Source of the DNA: Haemonchus contortus
Taxonomy: Eukaryota > Nematoda > Chromadorea > Rhabditida > Trichostrongylidae
Reading direction: 5' to 3'
Length of the DNA stretch: 64,000 bases
NCBI GenBank assembly: GCA_000469685.2
Contig: LS997564.1
Span: 12,750,091 to 12,814,090 of the forward strand
The position numbers and the translations under genes were made by a program. Positions 34,876 through 46,306 of the stretch are shown here, piece by piece; positions within the stretch are counted from its first letter, which is position 1; every line of letters starts with the position of its first letter. Below the pieces are notes generated by a model that worked only from the letters and a program-made list of their open reading frames with translations, did no database searches and had not been told where the DNA came from.

Positions 34876-37800
34876 TCAACAAATAATTCGACATTCCTTA
34901 GGGCAGTAGTGCAGCTTTCGCGGATCGGTGCAGAATCCCATTTTGATGAAAGAGAGACATCTGAAAAAAGGAAGCTGACGTTCAAAAATAAGCGTTTCCT
35001 AAAAGAGTTACCTGACCTTGAATCGACTCGCTTGGAACACGTGATTCTGGTTCTAGTTGGAGCAGCCGAAGAGGGAGTTCTAGCGGACCACGGAGATCTG
35101 GTAGTAGGCCTAGGTGATGGCTGAGCTACACGAGAAGGCGATGGTCGTACTGTTCGAGAAGATGGCTGAGGTTGCCTGCCGCTACCAGCCGGAACTGAAT
35201 GGAGTGGTTTGATCCACAGTGTGTGTGTATCGAAAGTCGACTAGTTTACCGTGTTTGAAACGTAAAACCGTTTCAGATTTGAAAACTTTGTTCCACGTCA
35301 TTATTGGAACCCGGTTAGTGAACGAGCGAAGTGTTTTTCCGGCAGCTTGAGGTGCACAGAATCTAATGAAGAGTTAAAAGAGAAGGAGTGAAATTACTTT
35401 ATAAGTGCTTTGTCATTATGGGAATAAAGGAATAAAACTGCGAGAACTCCACCTGTAACCAGTGAGCTGCTGATTTTTGTTCGTCTTGATTTCCACACCA
35501 GTGAAAACACAACCGTCAACGGCTTGATGGCCTTTGAGACTCACAATTTCTACTATGATCTCAGTTCCTTTGGGAGACTGAAAAGAAAAGCAATCATGAT
35601 CAACCTCAGTCTCTGCGCTGGTTTCTGAAGTCGTGTGTTTTTGCAGGCTATTCAGACAGCGGAATCTGCGAGAGGAAGCCTTCATTTTCAGTCCATTCAA
35701 TTTTAGGCAAATTTTAGGCAATGATTTACCTGCCTGAGACTTGATTAGAAATGACTGACGTACCTCGATCCAGTAATTGCACTTTTTGAAATCTTCCAGG
35801 GGCTGTCGTACACTATAATCTCCCAAAACATCAGTGAGTGTCTTCCATTCTTCCGTTGCATCAATTTTGCTTCCGCATCCTTCATCAGGCTAAAAAGGAA
35901 GCTAGCACACATTTCTTCTTCGTTGAGAAGTGTTCCCTTACTCTTTCAGTACACAGATCTCCAGCATATCCTCCAGGGCAGACACATTTAGAGCAGTCCT
36001 TTGGGTTAGGGAAACCGCCCATTTTACATTGCGCCTTTCTTTTACCAGCACAGTTTTCTGAAATCGTTTTAACTAGACCTCAGAAAATTAGGGCTCTTAT
36101 AAACTTACTTTTGCATCCATATAGCTCGTTGATCATTTCCAAATCGATGAAAGACATAAAGTGTGAACCAAGTGTCTCTTGATAGTCGGTATTGAATGGT
36201 ACCATTGTCGGAATTCTTCGATCAATCCCGGCACTGCAAATAGCTGTATTCAAGAGAAGAAGGATCCTTCGAAAGGTTGTTTGAGAAAAATGCGGCTTGT
36301 GGTCAAGCCCTTGTATCGATTGGAAATATGTAGTTGCATGCACGAATATTGCAATTACCAAGCTACTCGGAAATATTTTAGAGCTTTCTCGAGAGTCTGT
36401 GCCATGTGCTTTATGCCGTAGAAATAGTCCGTTGAAATATCTTATTCTTCCGTGTGTCGCTTTCCAACCCTTGTTTCTTTTATAAACTTTGCTCTGGATT
36501 AATGTGGTGAATATCGCAACAGATGGATGCTGCATGATTGTACACAGTCTTTCACACCTTCTCATGCAAAGAGTGTTCGAATAGCGACAGTACATACATA
36601 TAATTGATAGAAAAGCAGTTGGAAAGGTTTTGTAAAGAGTAGAGTAAAGAACTCGGCTAACCTCCTCCCACCGTAATGCATGATGCTACCGTAATCGTAG
36701 GTCAGGTTAAAGTTGTCGTTTGTCCGTGGTGTCTGTTTCGCAAATTGGCTAAGCCAGGACTGCTGCAAGCGAATGCTCTGCGTTTTTTCTTCGATACATT
36801 TTAACAGCTTCCTACTCTTACCTTGATGTTGCCAAGATTTAAGGTGATGAACTGGTCGCGGTCGTATCTTGCCATGGTGTGCCAGAACCCAATAGTATGG
36901 CCAATCTCATGAGCAACAATTGGGCCCACACCACATCCTTCTCCTAGCGAGATTTTCTGTTCTCCCCCTGTTTTTCCTAGGCTCGACCAACATCCCTCTT
37001 CATAAACTATTTTGACTCGATCCTCAGCTGAAAATTAAGCGTTTTCACAAGAACTGAGAAGGGTTTTCAATCCACGCCTTGTCTCAAGGGTATTTAAATG
37101 TGCATTCATCCGGAGACCAAACAACATCTAGAGAATAGAAAACTTTGCTTTCTCGAACTTTGTATGACGCGAGTCCCAACGTGCCCTCTCAGACCCCCTC
37201 CCCGTTTTTCTTTTTTTTGAATTTCGATTTCCCAAACCTGCGCTGAGCAATTTCACTACAATGTAAACATTGATTGGTTTCAGCTCTAGTGGTAGGTGCG
37301 AACATAAGGTTCAGTTTCAGCAGCTTTTGCAGAAACTTTTCATTCGCTCCCGTAGGAAATTTGGATCGCTTGATTCTTATTTGCGAAGTAGAGAGACGTG
37401 AATGAGTCCTAGGGTCTGGACAAACCTGCGTTGTAGAAATGGAGAAACCGGACTTCACAATTGCAATGAAATCACACGCATAATGGCTCTTACCGTAGGG
37501 ATTATGTTTGAAGTTAATACAAGAATATTTGCTCCACATATCTGCTCCCATCATGAAGGCCCTTTTCGTTTTTGAATCTGTAATATACACGTTTGCCATT
37601 CCAGCATCAACGTTTTCCTCCATTAAAAAACCTTCCGTCTCACCGATGGAGGGGCTGAAATAGTAGTTCACTCCATCTTTCCACAATTGTACTCCATTAT
37701 GATCTGCAAGTGCTTGACGCTTCGTACGATTAGAGCCTCCTATTTGTTCGTTGATGTCATTGATGACGACTTGAGCTTGTGTTCTTGAAACATATGCCTT

Positions 37801-38386
37801 TGTATTACTCAGAAGGTTGATTCAATTGTCAACGCCTACTCTGTGAGAACGATGTCGCTCTGGAAAAGCTTGTCATCAACATTGCTCTTTTCGTTGACTT
37901 CGTACAGGGAATCTCCCATATGGTTGATCCGGTCATACTCGATCTCTGGTAGCTCCTGAAATCTTCCTTTGATCCACAGGTCACTAACATTATCTTCCTC
38001 ATCTCATCTTCGCCGTGGTATCTTTGTCTACTGTAAATAATTGTTTTGTATATTATTTTCTTCGTGCCACTACGATTCGCATCAATCACGTAGTATTAGG
38101 AGGAGAATGTAAACGACACCCAGTCTTTCACATTAACCTGAAGCAGTGAATCGATTTTTCCGCGATTGACGTCCAAAGTCTTGAGTACATCATCGTGCTT
38201 GCCTTTGATCATATCACTGATCTTCGAGACCTTTTCGCTGAAGGGCTGCAACAACAAAGAAGTGCTCGCTATGGAAGTCTATCACATGGCTTAGAGCCTA
38301 TAAGAAGATCTTCTTACACCATCTGGAAAGGAGATGTTTCCATTGACCGCAGCAACCAGAAGTAAGACGAGCAACTTGATTCTCAT
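34876..38386 (-). CDS. Secreted astacin metalloprotease (EGF-CUB-ShK), intact copy B
   Basis: Thirteen exons (38318-38386, 38138-38245, 37840-37955, 37494-37783, 36822-37027, 36662-36777, 36109-36233, 35942-36057, 35764-35889, 35453-35577, 35250-35362, 35017-35194, 34876-34960) join in phase to 590 codons plus stop. Signal peptide 1-16 (MRIKLLVLLLVAAVNG). Propeptide with the FQSD aspartate switch (~90-93) and furin-like site RTKR (117-120). Catalytic domain with zinc site HEIGHTIGFWH (234-244, catalytic Glu235) and Met-turn SIMHY (294-298). The residue after the third His is Thr, not the usual Glu (HTMARYDRD). EGF-like ~346-379 (PNPKDCSKCVCPGGYAGDLC), CUB ~388-503 (GVEIKTN.QQLTGYRFC), Pro/Ser/Arg linker ~504-555, and C-terminal ShK 556-590 with six Cys. 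It would be secreted as a zymogen that cleaves extracellular proteins after activation. The architecture resembles C. elegans NAS proteins with EGF, CUB and ShK domains and hookworm larval MTP-type astacins, but orthology is not shown. The exon 12 donor is weak (AAG/GTCAGG) but conserved in copy A. The start follows TTCCAGG, a likely trans-splice acceptor. Confidence 0.88.
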
Positions 38387-38603
38387 CCTGGAATTCAAAT
38401 CTATTTGAAAAAGCATGAAAGACGGCGGTTCTTTCCGGCTGGGGTAGATGCATAAGATTAACGTGAAATGAAATATCGCAGTCGCAACTTTAATTAAACA
38501 AGGGCTACTTGTTTAATGTGGTGTTGAGATGTTGAGAAGGTGTCATGGAGCACATTGTAATCCCGCCACATCAGAAAAGTTTCTGCTCTCAAAACCAAAA
38601 CAT

Positions 38604-38869
38604 TGGCTGCTTTCATAGTACGCCGGTCGGCCGGCGTGCCGCGATGCAGTGCTAGGGGGGAGGAGGGTGGCAGACGGACGGGTCGAAGGGGTGAATACGA
38701 AGAAGAACAAGATCAAAAACCAAGCAACCAGGGGCTCGTACAAATGGTTTTTGTTCTCGTCTCTCTTTGTTTACAGCCCTTCGAGGGGCTGACCGACCGT
38801 CTGCCGCTCTCCTCCCCCTAGCACTGCCTCGTGGCACGCCGGCCGGCCGGCGGACTATGAAAGCAGCCA
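38604..38869. mobile_element. 266-bp TGGCTGC foldback MITE
   Basis: TTGGCTGCTTTCATAGTACG... at the left pairs with ...CGGACTATGAAAGCAGCCA at the right. The pairing continues through GCCGGCCGGC, GTGCTAGGGGG/CCCCCTAGCAC and CAGACGG/CCGTCTG. The centre has GATCAAAAACCAAGCAACCA. It lies just upstream of the copy B start, between the gene and the shared 5' flank, and is absent from copy A. Confidence 0.8.
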
Positions 38870-41800
38870 TTCCGTACTCCTTCAATGCATCTGAATCTAA
38901 CTCACGTAGAACAGTCATGGCACAATCCCATTCAATTTTTAGGGAACTCATTGGCTACGTATCCTATCTTTTCAACTTTGAGTGCTCAGATGAAATGTTA
39001 TTTTGTAGAGCTCGAGCAAGAAGGTTTTCTGTACCATACGATACTTTGGAGGTGCCTCGAAGACAAGCAAATAATCCATGTCATTATTGAGCAACATTTC
39101 AAGCTAATGAGAGGGGAGGGTAAGCTATGAGTTTCTGGTTTATGAGAGAATTTGAAATGGGAACATGTAACATTGTCGCTCAATCCACTTTTATACAGGC
39201 TACATGGAAGTCGATGATGTACAATGTTTGATATGTAAAGGCTGGGGAAACATGGACCAACTCATTTTCTGAGGGAAATAGACTCGCTCGATTGATACAC
39301 TTGGCGAGGTTCCTGTTAGACGTCATTCTCTCTCTATATCAAGTCTTGTCTCTCTCTACTCTTTACAAGCAAGTAGATCAACTATCTCGACCATCTGTTT
39401 GGAATGTATAGTATAGCCCAATGGCTCGCCAACAACAATTACCCTGTAAAAGAATCCTGAGCACATGTATAATGCGTAATCCTCCAGTATTCGCTTCTCC
39501 GCTTCTCCGAAAGTCCCTTACCCTGACAAACTCGCCCCATCAAATACCTATGTAGCCCTGCAAGAGAATTTCGGGCTAGCTGATAAGCAGCGATGTCTAG
39601 TGATGAGCTTCATCAGCTATCCAATGATGACAGTTCAACAGGTTTTGTTTTCAGAACCGCGTTACTCACCTACCTTCCAATCCGTCTCTCTTCGTGCTTA
39701 TAAAACTAGACTTCTGGGTGCGACCAGACGGAGTAGGTAGTCGAAACAGTCCTGGGAGCGGATCTTAACCAAGTAATTAGCTAAGGTGAAAGTGTTGAAA
39801 CAATTCAATGTTATAGACTTCATGTTTCGTTCCCGAGCGTGGGTGTGTCTGTAAGCACAGCCTTTGAAGTTTAGGTATTCGTTGCAATCAGAATTGCAAA
39901 AATCGATGGAAGTCCACTATCGCTAACCAGATAGGTTCAATCTATGACGTGTAAAGTGCTCTGGGCGTACATTGTACGTTGAAGTGATTCGTCTACTGCA
40001 CAGGCGTATTCAGTGATCTCAGGAGAATCTGTGATTACTGTCTACCTTTGGAACAACTGTGCATTTTCGTGATTCCGTTCATTTATGATTCCACTATAAT
40101 CTTGTGTTTTTCAATTGAAGGGTGCTTTCTACTACGCAGATGGGATGTCTGCTCAAATCAGAGTTTTTTGTGGTGGTACTATGTTCATTATGATATGTTC
40201 AGCTTGTGGACATAATGCAGTGCGGAGGAACGTTTGCATTTCGAAATATGTTGGCAGAATAGGCTGTAGCTATTTCTGCTATATAAACTATTCTTTACCG
40301 CTTACCTTTGCCTTGCTCGCCGTCTAATCCCCACAGGGCACAATCAAACTAATCAAAACCTGCTATTTTTCATTGAAGCGACTTACATGGTAACCTGCCT
40401 GTTTATAAGAGCCTGCGGATTCTTTTTTTTCCATTTGGTTGTGAGAAAGTAAAATAAAGGCATCTGCTATTGGAGAAACAATTGAGGACTGGAATAAGGT
40501 TTCACTGTCATCCGCCATATATCTTGCCCTTTTGTAAGGTACTTACTCGATATTATTTGGGAAATGCGCATTATTTGTAAGCCTCGAGCAGCGAGATGCG
40601 TCGAACAACTCGTCCATTCATTTGAATTCCGAACGACTTTCGGAAGATCATCCTGTTTTAAAAAAAAAACTTCGATCAAAGTTTATCGCTACGACATAAT
40701 GTAATGCTATCCATTTTAATGCACTCTGGTAAGTTTCTGTGAATGCATGCATTCCGAAATTTGACTGTCTGAGTTCGATTTGCTTTCTCAAGCAGTCCAT
40801 CTACGTTGAAGGATAACTAAAAATACTTGAAATTTTCTTCAGAATAATCCTGATCGTGAGAACTACTGATAGTATTGGCTGCTTTCATAGTGACCGGCCG
40901 GCCGACGGACTATGAAAGCAGCCATTGTATTCCCATTGCACTGGTCAAGCTGCCGCAGAGTATAGAGAACAAGGCAATCTTCTTGTCGGGAGCAATCGGC
41001 GTGACTGAATCGTCAGTCTGCGATAGGACCTAAATATACACAACAATAAGCCGAAAATTCATGAACAGTTGAGGAAGAACGGTAGAAGACAAATCTTGAA
41101 ATCTTCATTCTGAGGGGTTAAGATGATGTGACGGTAGGACAGCGGAATAGGTGGGAAAGGTACCTTGATCCATGCCATTGTTGGACACGGGAACGATTAG
41201 GCAGGGAACGATTAGACGGCGACCACTATCTAAAATATACTGTGGAACTGTTCGTTTGCGCGAGCTTTGAGAAACTACTTCAAATATTTTCAACAGTATC
41301 TTCAGAACGTCTCGAAGTCATGATTCTTTGCTGGGAAACAGCTATACAGGATCGGCTCCCCTCCAAAATCTAGGATCCCAGCAAAACGCAACAAAACCAG
41401 CAGCGAATCCTGAGCCTGGTGGCATTCCTCACATAATCCAGCCCCCTTCTATTCAGTCTTTAGACGAAACTGAAATTGAACTGGGTTTGATGATCCTTGT
41501 CGTACACCATGCAAATATAGGCTGACTACAAGATGTCATAGAAAACAAGATAAACGAGAAGCAGCAATCCTCTGCTCATGGAATTCGCTTTGTAAAAAAA
41601 AGGAGCACAACAAGTGCCGGGCTATTCCAGCCTCTTGTTTTTCGATAGCTGGTTTCAGGAGATTGACAGTTGTATTGGTCAGAGTAAGGACTCTGCTGCA
41701 CTCCAGCCTCACTACGGCGATTCGGTAGAAAAAAAAATCAAAATGTAGCTGATCAGTTGTGGGTTATTGTGTGCTCCCTGGTATAATCACCCACAGATGA

Positions 41801-42344
41801 TGTGTAAGGAACAAGAGCTTTGTTTAGAGCTTAATCTGGAGTAATAGCCATTTCCGACATTTCAAAGTACACAGCACATTTGAACCTCGACGAAGCCCCT
41901 AGTCTATCATCGAAGTTGACGAGGGGGAAAGCTCTGAAGAAAAAAGGAAGGCTCTGCAACTCAGAGTGGACGATTCAATGTGACATCTTTCATATAATTT
42001 CCGAAAGCACAAACACGCAACACATGAAACGATGAACAGACTTAGCTCTCGAAGGAGATAATTCCTTCCTCTTAATATACTTTTTTGTAGGCTCAGGTGC
42101 ACATGTCCTGTTGACTTAGCACAAGATATATACTAAAGTAAGAGCGAGGCACCTCTGCAGCTTACTAGGGAATGGTAGTTTAGTTTCCATAGAAGTTTCC
42201 ATAGAAACCCAGGTAAGTCGTTACTGTTTGATGCTATTTACTAATGTAAAAGGTGAAACTGTAAAATGGTCTCTTCAAAATGAATGACCGAAGTTTGCTT
42301 GAGGCCAGTATCGATTGGAAGTGAGTAGTCATCCACATCAGCAT
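38870..42344. other. Duplicated 5' flank of copy B and distal block; no gene
   Basis: Sequence here parallels 27.7-30.3 kb and 32.4-33.4 kb, and adds unmatched sequence at 41.9-42.3 kb. Open frames are short and not conserved with unit 1. Apart from the 49-bp palindrome at 40876-40924 I see no element. Confidence 0.5.
40876..40924. mobile_element. 49-bp minimal TGGCTGC palindrome
   Basis: TTGGCTGCTTTCATAGT and ACTATGAAAGCAGCCA flank a ~16-nt GACCGGCCGGCCGACGG centre. Only the termini of the family remain. Confidence 0.75.
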
Positions 42345-42425
42345 TGGCGTGCCGTGGTGGTAGAACACTCGCTCCGTAGGCTGAGCAATCAAGTTCGCTC
42401 CCAGACACCGTCGAGATCCTTGCTA
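42345..42425 (+). repeat. tRNA-derived SINE-like fragment
   Basis: GTGGTGGTAGAACACTCGC resembles an A box and D arm. GCTCCGTAGGCTGAGC can form an anticodon-like stem-loop, and AAGTTCGCTCCC resembles a B box. No complete acceptor stem is evident, so a SINE or tRNA pseudogene is more likely than a working tRNA. Confidence 0.35.
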
Positions 42426-42859
42426 TGTTCAATGCCCCTTCACTCCATCGTGCTTTCGAAACCTTTTCTGCTAGTAGTTTAAGTGAAATTCTGAATTCAG
42501 CTACCATTCATGCTTGTCGCACCTATTTAAGATGGAATGGTTCTGCACGTGGTTAATATGACTCTATTTGATTTCATGCATTGAGTATTCCAATATCCAA
42601 CAGAAATCACTTTCGAACGGATTCTTAACTCACAGACTCAACTAATAAAGCATAACATGGCCAAAGTTCCCCACATACTATCAAGCATACACATTCCACC
42701 TTGGCTAGTGTTAGCCACATCCATCCAAAAGGCTGAAAGAGTAAAAGAACTGGTTTGGATTGAACAACAAAACCGCTGTGTATCTAAATATTGCACAGAA
42801 CACCCGTCTCTTCGCGAACTGAGTACGAAGCCTAATAGCGACGTATATCGTACATTTGA

Positions 42860-43070
42860 AGCTCACTAAAATATTCACAACCACAAGCAAAGTCCGCTAA
42901 CATATCCACACCCCTCCCCTCTCAGGAGAGCAGGATTACAGCTCGTACTACCATTTTGTGGATACAACCCATACATATGCATATACATATTGCCATTTTT
43001 TTTCTTTATGCATTCCCGCACACGCACATATGCAGTCACAACTATTGAAGGTAGAGCACAGTACACGATA
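42860..43070. repeat. Start of a truncated third duplication unit
   Basis: This resembles 33620-33800 (CCACAAGCAA...AACATATCCACACCC; TGTGGATACAACCCATACAT; TGCATTCCCGCACACGCACATA). Nothing resembling the astacin gene follows it. Confidence 0.45.
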
Positions 43071-43308
43071 ATTTTGAGGTACTGTTTTTATTTGAAAAGC
43101 GGAAGTATGGGTTGGGAATAGTTCATCGGTAGTGAAGAAACCGAGAAAATCGCCGATTTCGAAAAAAATGTGGTTCCTTGAAAATAGGGAAAATAGTGTT
43201 TGGACGAGACCATGACGGAAATGCTATGGAAGGGGTATTCGGATGAGATTTCAGTTGATGCAATTGCGCAAAGAGAGCTGATTACATCAGGCCACAACTG
43301 TACAGAAC

Positions 43309-43620
43309 TGGCTGTTTTCATAGTCTGCCGGCGTGCCAACCGAGGTAGTGCTAGGGGGGCCGAGGGAAGCAGACGGTCGGTCGACGCGGTCGCGTCGCTC
43401 CCAAGCCCCTTCGAAGGGCTGAAAACAAAGAAAAACAAGATCAAAAACCAAACAACCAGGGGCTTGTCAAATGATTTTTGATCTTGTTTTTCTTTGTTTT
43501 CAGCCCTTCGAAGGGCTTGGGAGCGACGCGACCGCGTCGACCGACCGTCTGTTTTCCTCCGCCCCTCTAGCACGACCTCGGCTGGCACGCCAGCCGGCGG
43601 GCGGACTATGAAAGCAACCA
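43309..43620. mobile_element. 312-bp near-perfect foldback MITE
   Basis: The termini are TGGCTGTTTTCATAGTC and GGACTATGAAAGCAACCA. Almost the whole element is one palindrome: GACGCGGTCGCGTCGCTCCC pairs with its inverse, then CCTTCGAAGGG, then TTTGTTTTCAGCCC. The unpaired centre is about 20-30 nt near 43465. The longest-armed family member in the window; open frames across it are repeat artefacts. Confidence 0.82.
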
Positions 43621-46306
43621 CTGCCTTCATTGTCACTATGGGTCATGACAAGTTGTTTGATCTTCCTACATGGCTTCCCTTGTGATCGGTGCAGCCTCTT
43701 CAATGCCGGTGAAATGCGTCCGAGGATACACACGGGCAATCTTTGTGTCTTTATAACTGCCTAACTAGGTCGTTTTCCGACCTAATAGCGTATACGAGGG
43801 GACCACGAATTCATCCCATGGGGAAATCCTAGAAACCATTTTTATCGTGAACCGTGCCTTTGAGCTCCAGTTTGAGTAGTGAATCATCTGATTCGTTGTT
43901 GATTTGAACCTGCGATTATCAGCAAAACTTTTGTCACGCAGTACCATGCTCTCCGTACAGTAATCTGAGTAGAACTCGTCCGATAAGGAAACAATGTCCT
44001 TCGCTTGGGCACGGTTATACACTCCCCTTCTTTGACACAAACATAAATCAGGAAACACCGGCAAACATCTACGCAACTATGTATCTACCCGCATATCCAC
44101 CTATGTATTGTATTCGGATCTCATGTAGGGGAAGCCAGCGAGATCCCCTTACATAGCTCTATCCTTACTGCATCCCGGAAATGCATTTACTCAAAACACA
44201 TACTTCATCACAACACTCTCCTTTTCTAACGTAAAATTCTATGCCCAATATCATCCATCAAGACTACGCCTGTGGGAATTCCGTCATTATATGATGTCCT
44301 TTTTCAAACAGCAAGAGCGATCCCCGTTCACTTATTCTTCTCCCTCACAGTGGCGTGATTTTCACAGCCGTGCATGGTCATGAATGATTTCTGCGTTTTC
44401 CCAAATTTTTCTCGTACACTACGCATACACACTGGCTATTCCATTCATACACATACCGATGGTGCAACATCACTGAAAGTTCTAAAAGCATGATCCCCTA
44501 GAGGCTGAGTCCCGCTTTGTTTGTGGACCTAGACGAATATGCAACAAAACTCGATCTTAAACGCACTCAGTGCTTAGAGCGCATACTCGAAACAAATATT
44601 TACAGCCAACAAATAAGTATAGAAAACAATTGCGACCATCAACAAAATTATCGGTCACGAACGTCCTTCATACTCTTCAAATCCCAGCTCCCATGAGATG
44701 CTGCCCGAAGAACATAAGTCTTCATAAGCAGGGTGAAAACGTCATCGGCTCACCTCATGAGCTGGAAATAGACTGTTACCCCCACATACACAGACAAAGG
44801 ACAAAGGTATGTTTCTCCTCATCAAATGAAATGACCGGGTTTTGCGTAGAAACATCGCAAATGCCATCTCTCAAGAAAAAGTTGTTATAAGAACAGGAAA
44901 GTGATTCGCCGTCTGGAAGCTTTTCGAACAAGATTTAAAATTCCTAATCCCAGTACTGTCTTCCTTGGCGCACGCCTCGCCAATGAACACTTAAATTTAT
45001 TTTATTCGGTGCTCTCTCTCCATTTTTTTTTCCTGAAATCTGAACTGTTTTCAAAGCACTTGAAGTAAGCAGCTTCAGATTTTAAGTATGCTCAGACCAT
45101 GGAAGGTTAGTCCAGGTATACTATTCACACCTTCGATCTTGCTCCACTTCCGATTTTTTCTTGAATTTCATGGATGACCTGGAAGCCAGCTACGACTGCA
45201 CTGCAATGCTTGTTTTCCATCTTATTTGACGATTCTTGATCTCTATATTGAATTTCTTCGCTTTTCCAAGCGGTTCTAACCCAATTCCCCATTGGCACCT
45301 CCATTTCAAAGCAAAATCCAGCGTGCAAACTACTCTTTCTCTGAGAGGCATGGCCCCGCTCAGCTTTTGTGCGTGTTGTTCCTAAAATATACCACAACAT
45401 ATACCTCCCTAACCCGCACCAATTAACTTTAGGTCATACCGAAATTTTTAGCGATTAGATGGACCATGTGCTTTTCACCTATAGAGGTGCACAAAGGAGT
45501 GGTGAGCAAGTTCCCATTACTCTTGTTCTTTTCTAACCATGAAGGGACTTCAGATGTTTTATGAGTGCCAAAATTCGTGATACTTGCATACTCGCAGACA
45601 CGGCAGTAGCGCTTTTTACCACCGATAGGGAAGGACGGTGGATGTGGTGCAATGGCAAATAGAGCACCATATACGTTGCCCAATGTTTGAATCCCGGATC
45701 GATATTCGGCTAGGTCAACTAGCTTCCATCCCTTTCACCGCGGCGCTACCAGACTCGTCTGGGAAGAGAAAGGCACCGAATTGCACATCTGCTGACCTCC
45801 GCCAATCATTGTATAGGCAACACACAAGCATTCAAACAGTCACCACGGTTCTTAATGGATGTCGAAGGCGGGTGCGCATCTCAAGTGCGATACTGATTAA
45901 GCTCGAAACTTTATTCTCTTAATTATAATTAAGGAGAGCCCAAACTACAACAGAAAAGAGATGTGAACTGAGATGAAACAACGTTTTACTATGAGAAGAA
46001 ACGACGCCAATTCCATGCTTACAAATACAATGAACTTCAAACAAAAAAGTGTGAGACACTGCTGAATTATGTGTAAATACAAACAGTAACAACAAATAAT
46101 ACAGGTGAAGAGTCAATCGATGCGTTTCCATACACATCACCACTGCTTGTGTGATTGGGGTGTGCCACCACCCTGATTGAGTGTTTTGAAAAACGCATTC
46201 CATGCAGCTGAAATTGATTCCGAATGTCATTTATCGAGAATAAAACCTAATATTTTTTTAAAGAACTGAAAAATAGTCGGCACTGTAACAAAAAAAATTT
46301 AGCATT
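43621..46306. other. No firmly supported gene
   Basis: A 103-codon minus frame (43765-44076, containing SPWDEFVVPSY) and a 106-codon plus frame (44570-44890) are open but unrecognised. The minus frame at 45125-45400 is likewise unassigned. A Cys-bearing minus frame at 45429-45683 is listed separately. Confidence 0.35.
45429..45683 (-). CDS. Unassigned Cys-containing open frame
   Basis: The frame contains FPIGGKKRYCRVCEYAS, then HKTSE, then TTPLCTS. The CRVC...PLC layout recalls the C-terminal zinc-finger tail of piggyBac-derived transposases, but later Cys residues are missing and the catalytic part is absent. This could be a decayed transposon tail or an unrelated exon; I would not name it. 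Confidence 0.2.
   Translation of the reverse strand: MGNVYGALFAIAPHPPSFPIGGKKRYCRVCEYASITNFGTHKTSEVPSWLEKNKSNGNLLTTPLCTSIGEKHMVHLIAKNFGMT

Larger units (their letters stand above)
33600..42850. repeat. Tandem duplication, unit 2
   Basis: Unit 2 holds intact astacin copy B (see unit 1 for the correspondence). A third, truncated unit seems to start at about 42860-43070. That stretch resembles 33620-33800: words around TTTTGTGGATACAACCCATA, then a CA/TA-rich tail. A 266-bp foldback element (38604-38869) and a 49-bp one (40876-40924) are inserted in unit 2 only. Confidence 0.7.

Noticed and set aside
34594..35124. 176-codon plus-strand frame, and its partner at 23828-24157
   Set aside because: Both lie antisense to exons 12-13 of the two astacin copies. 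Their similarity reflects the duplication, not a second gene.
42345..42425. tRNA gene
   Set aside because: A- and B-box-like words and an anticodon-like stem are present, but no full acceptor stem pairs. A SINE fragment is more likely.
43088..43636. 182-codon minus-strand frame
   Set aside because: It runs through the 312-bp palindromic element; open frames there arise from the foldback.
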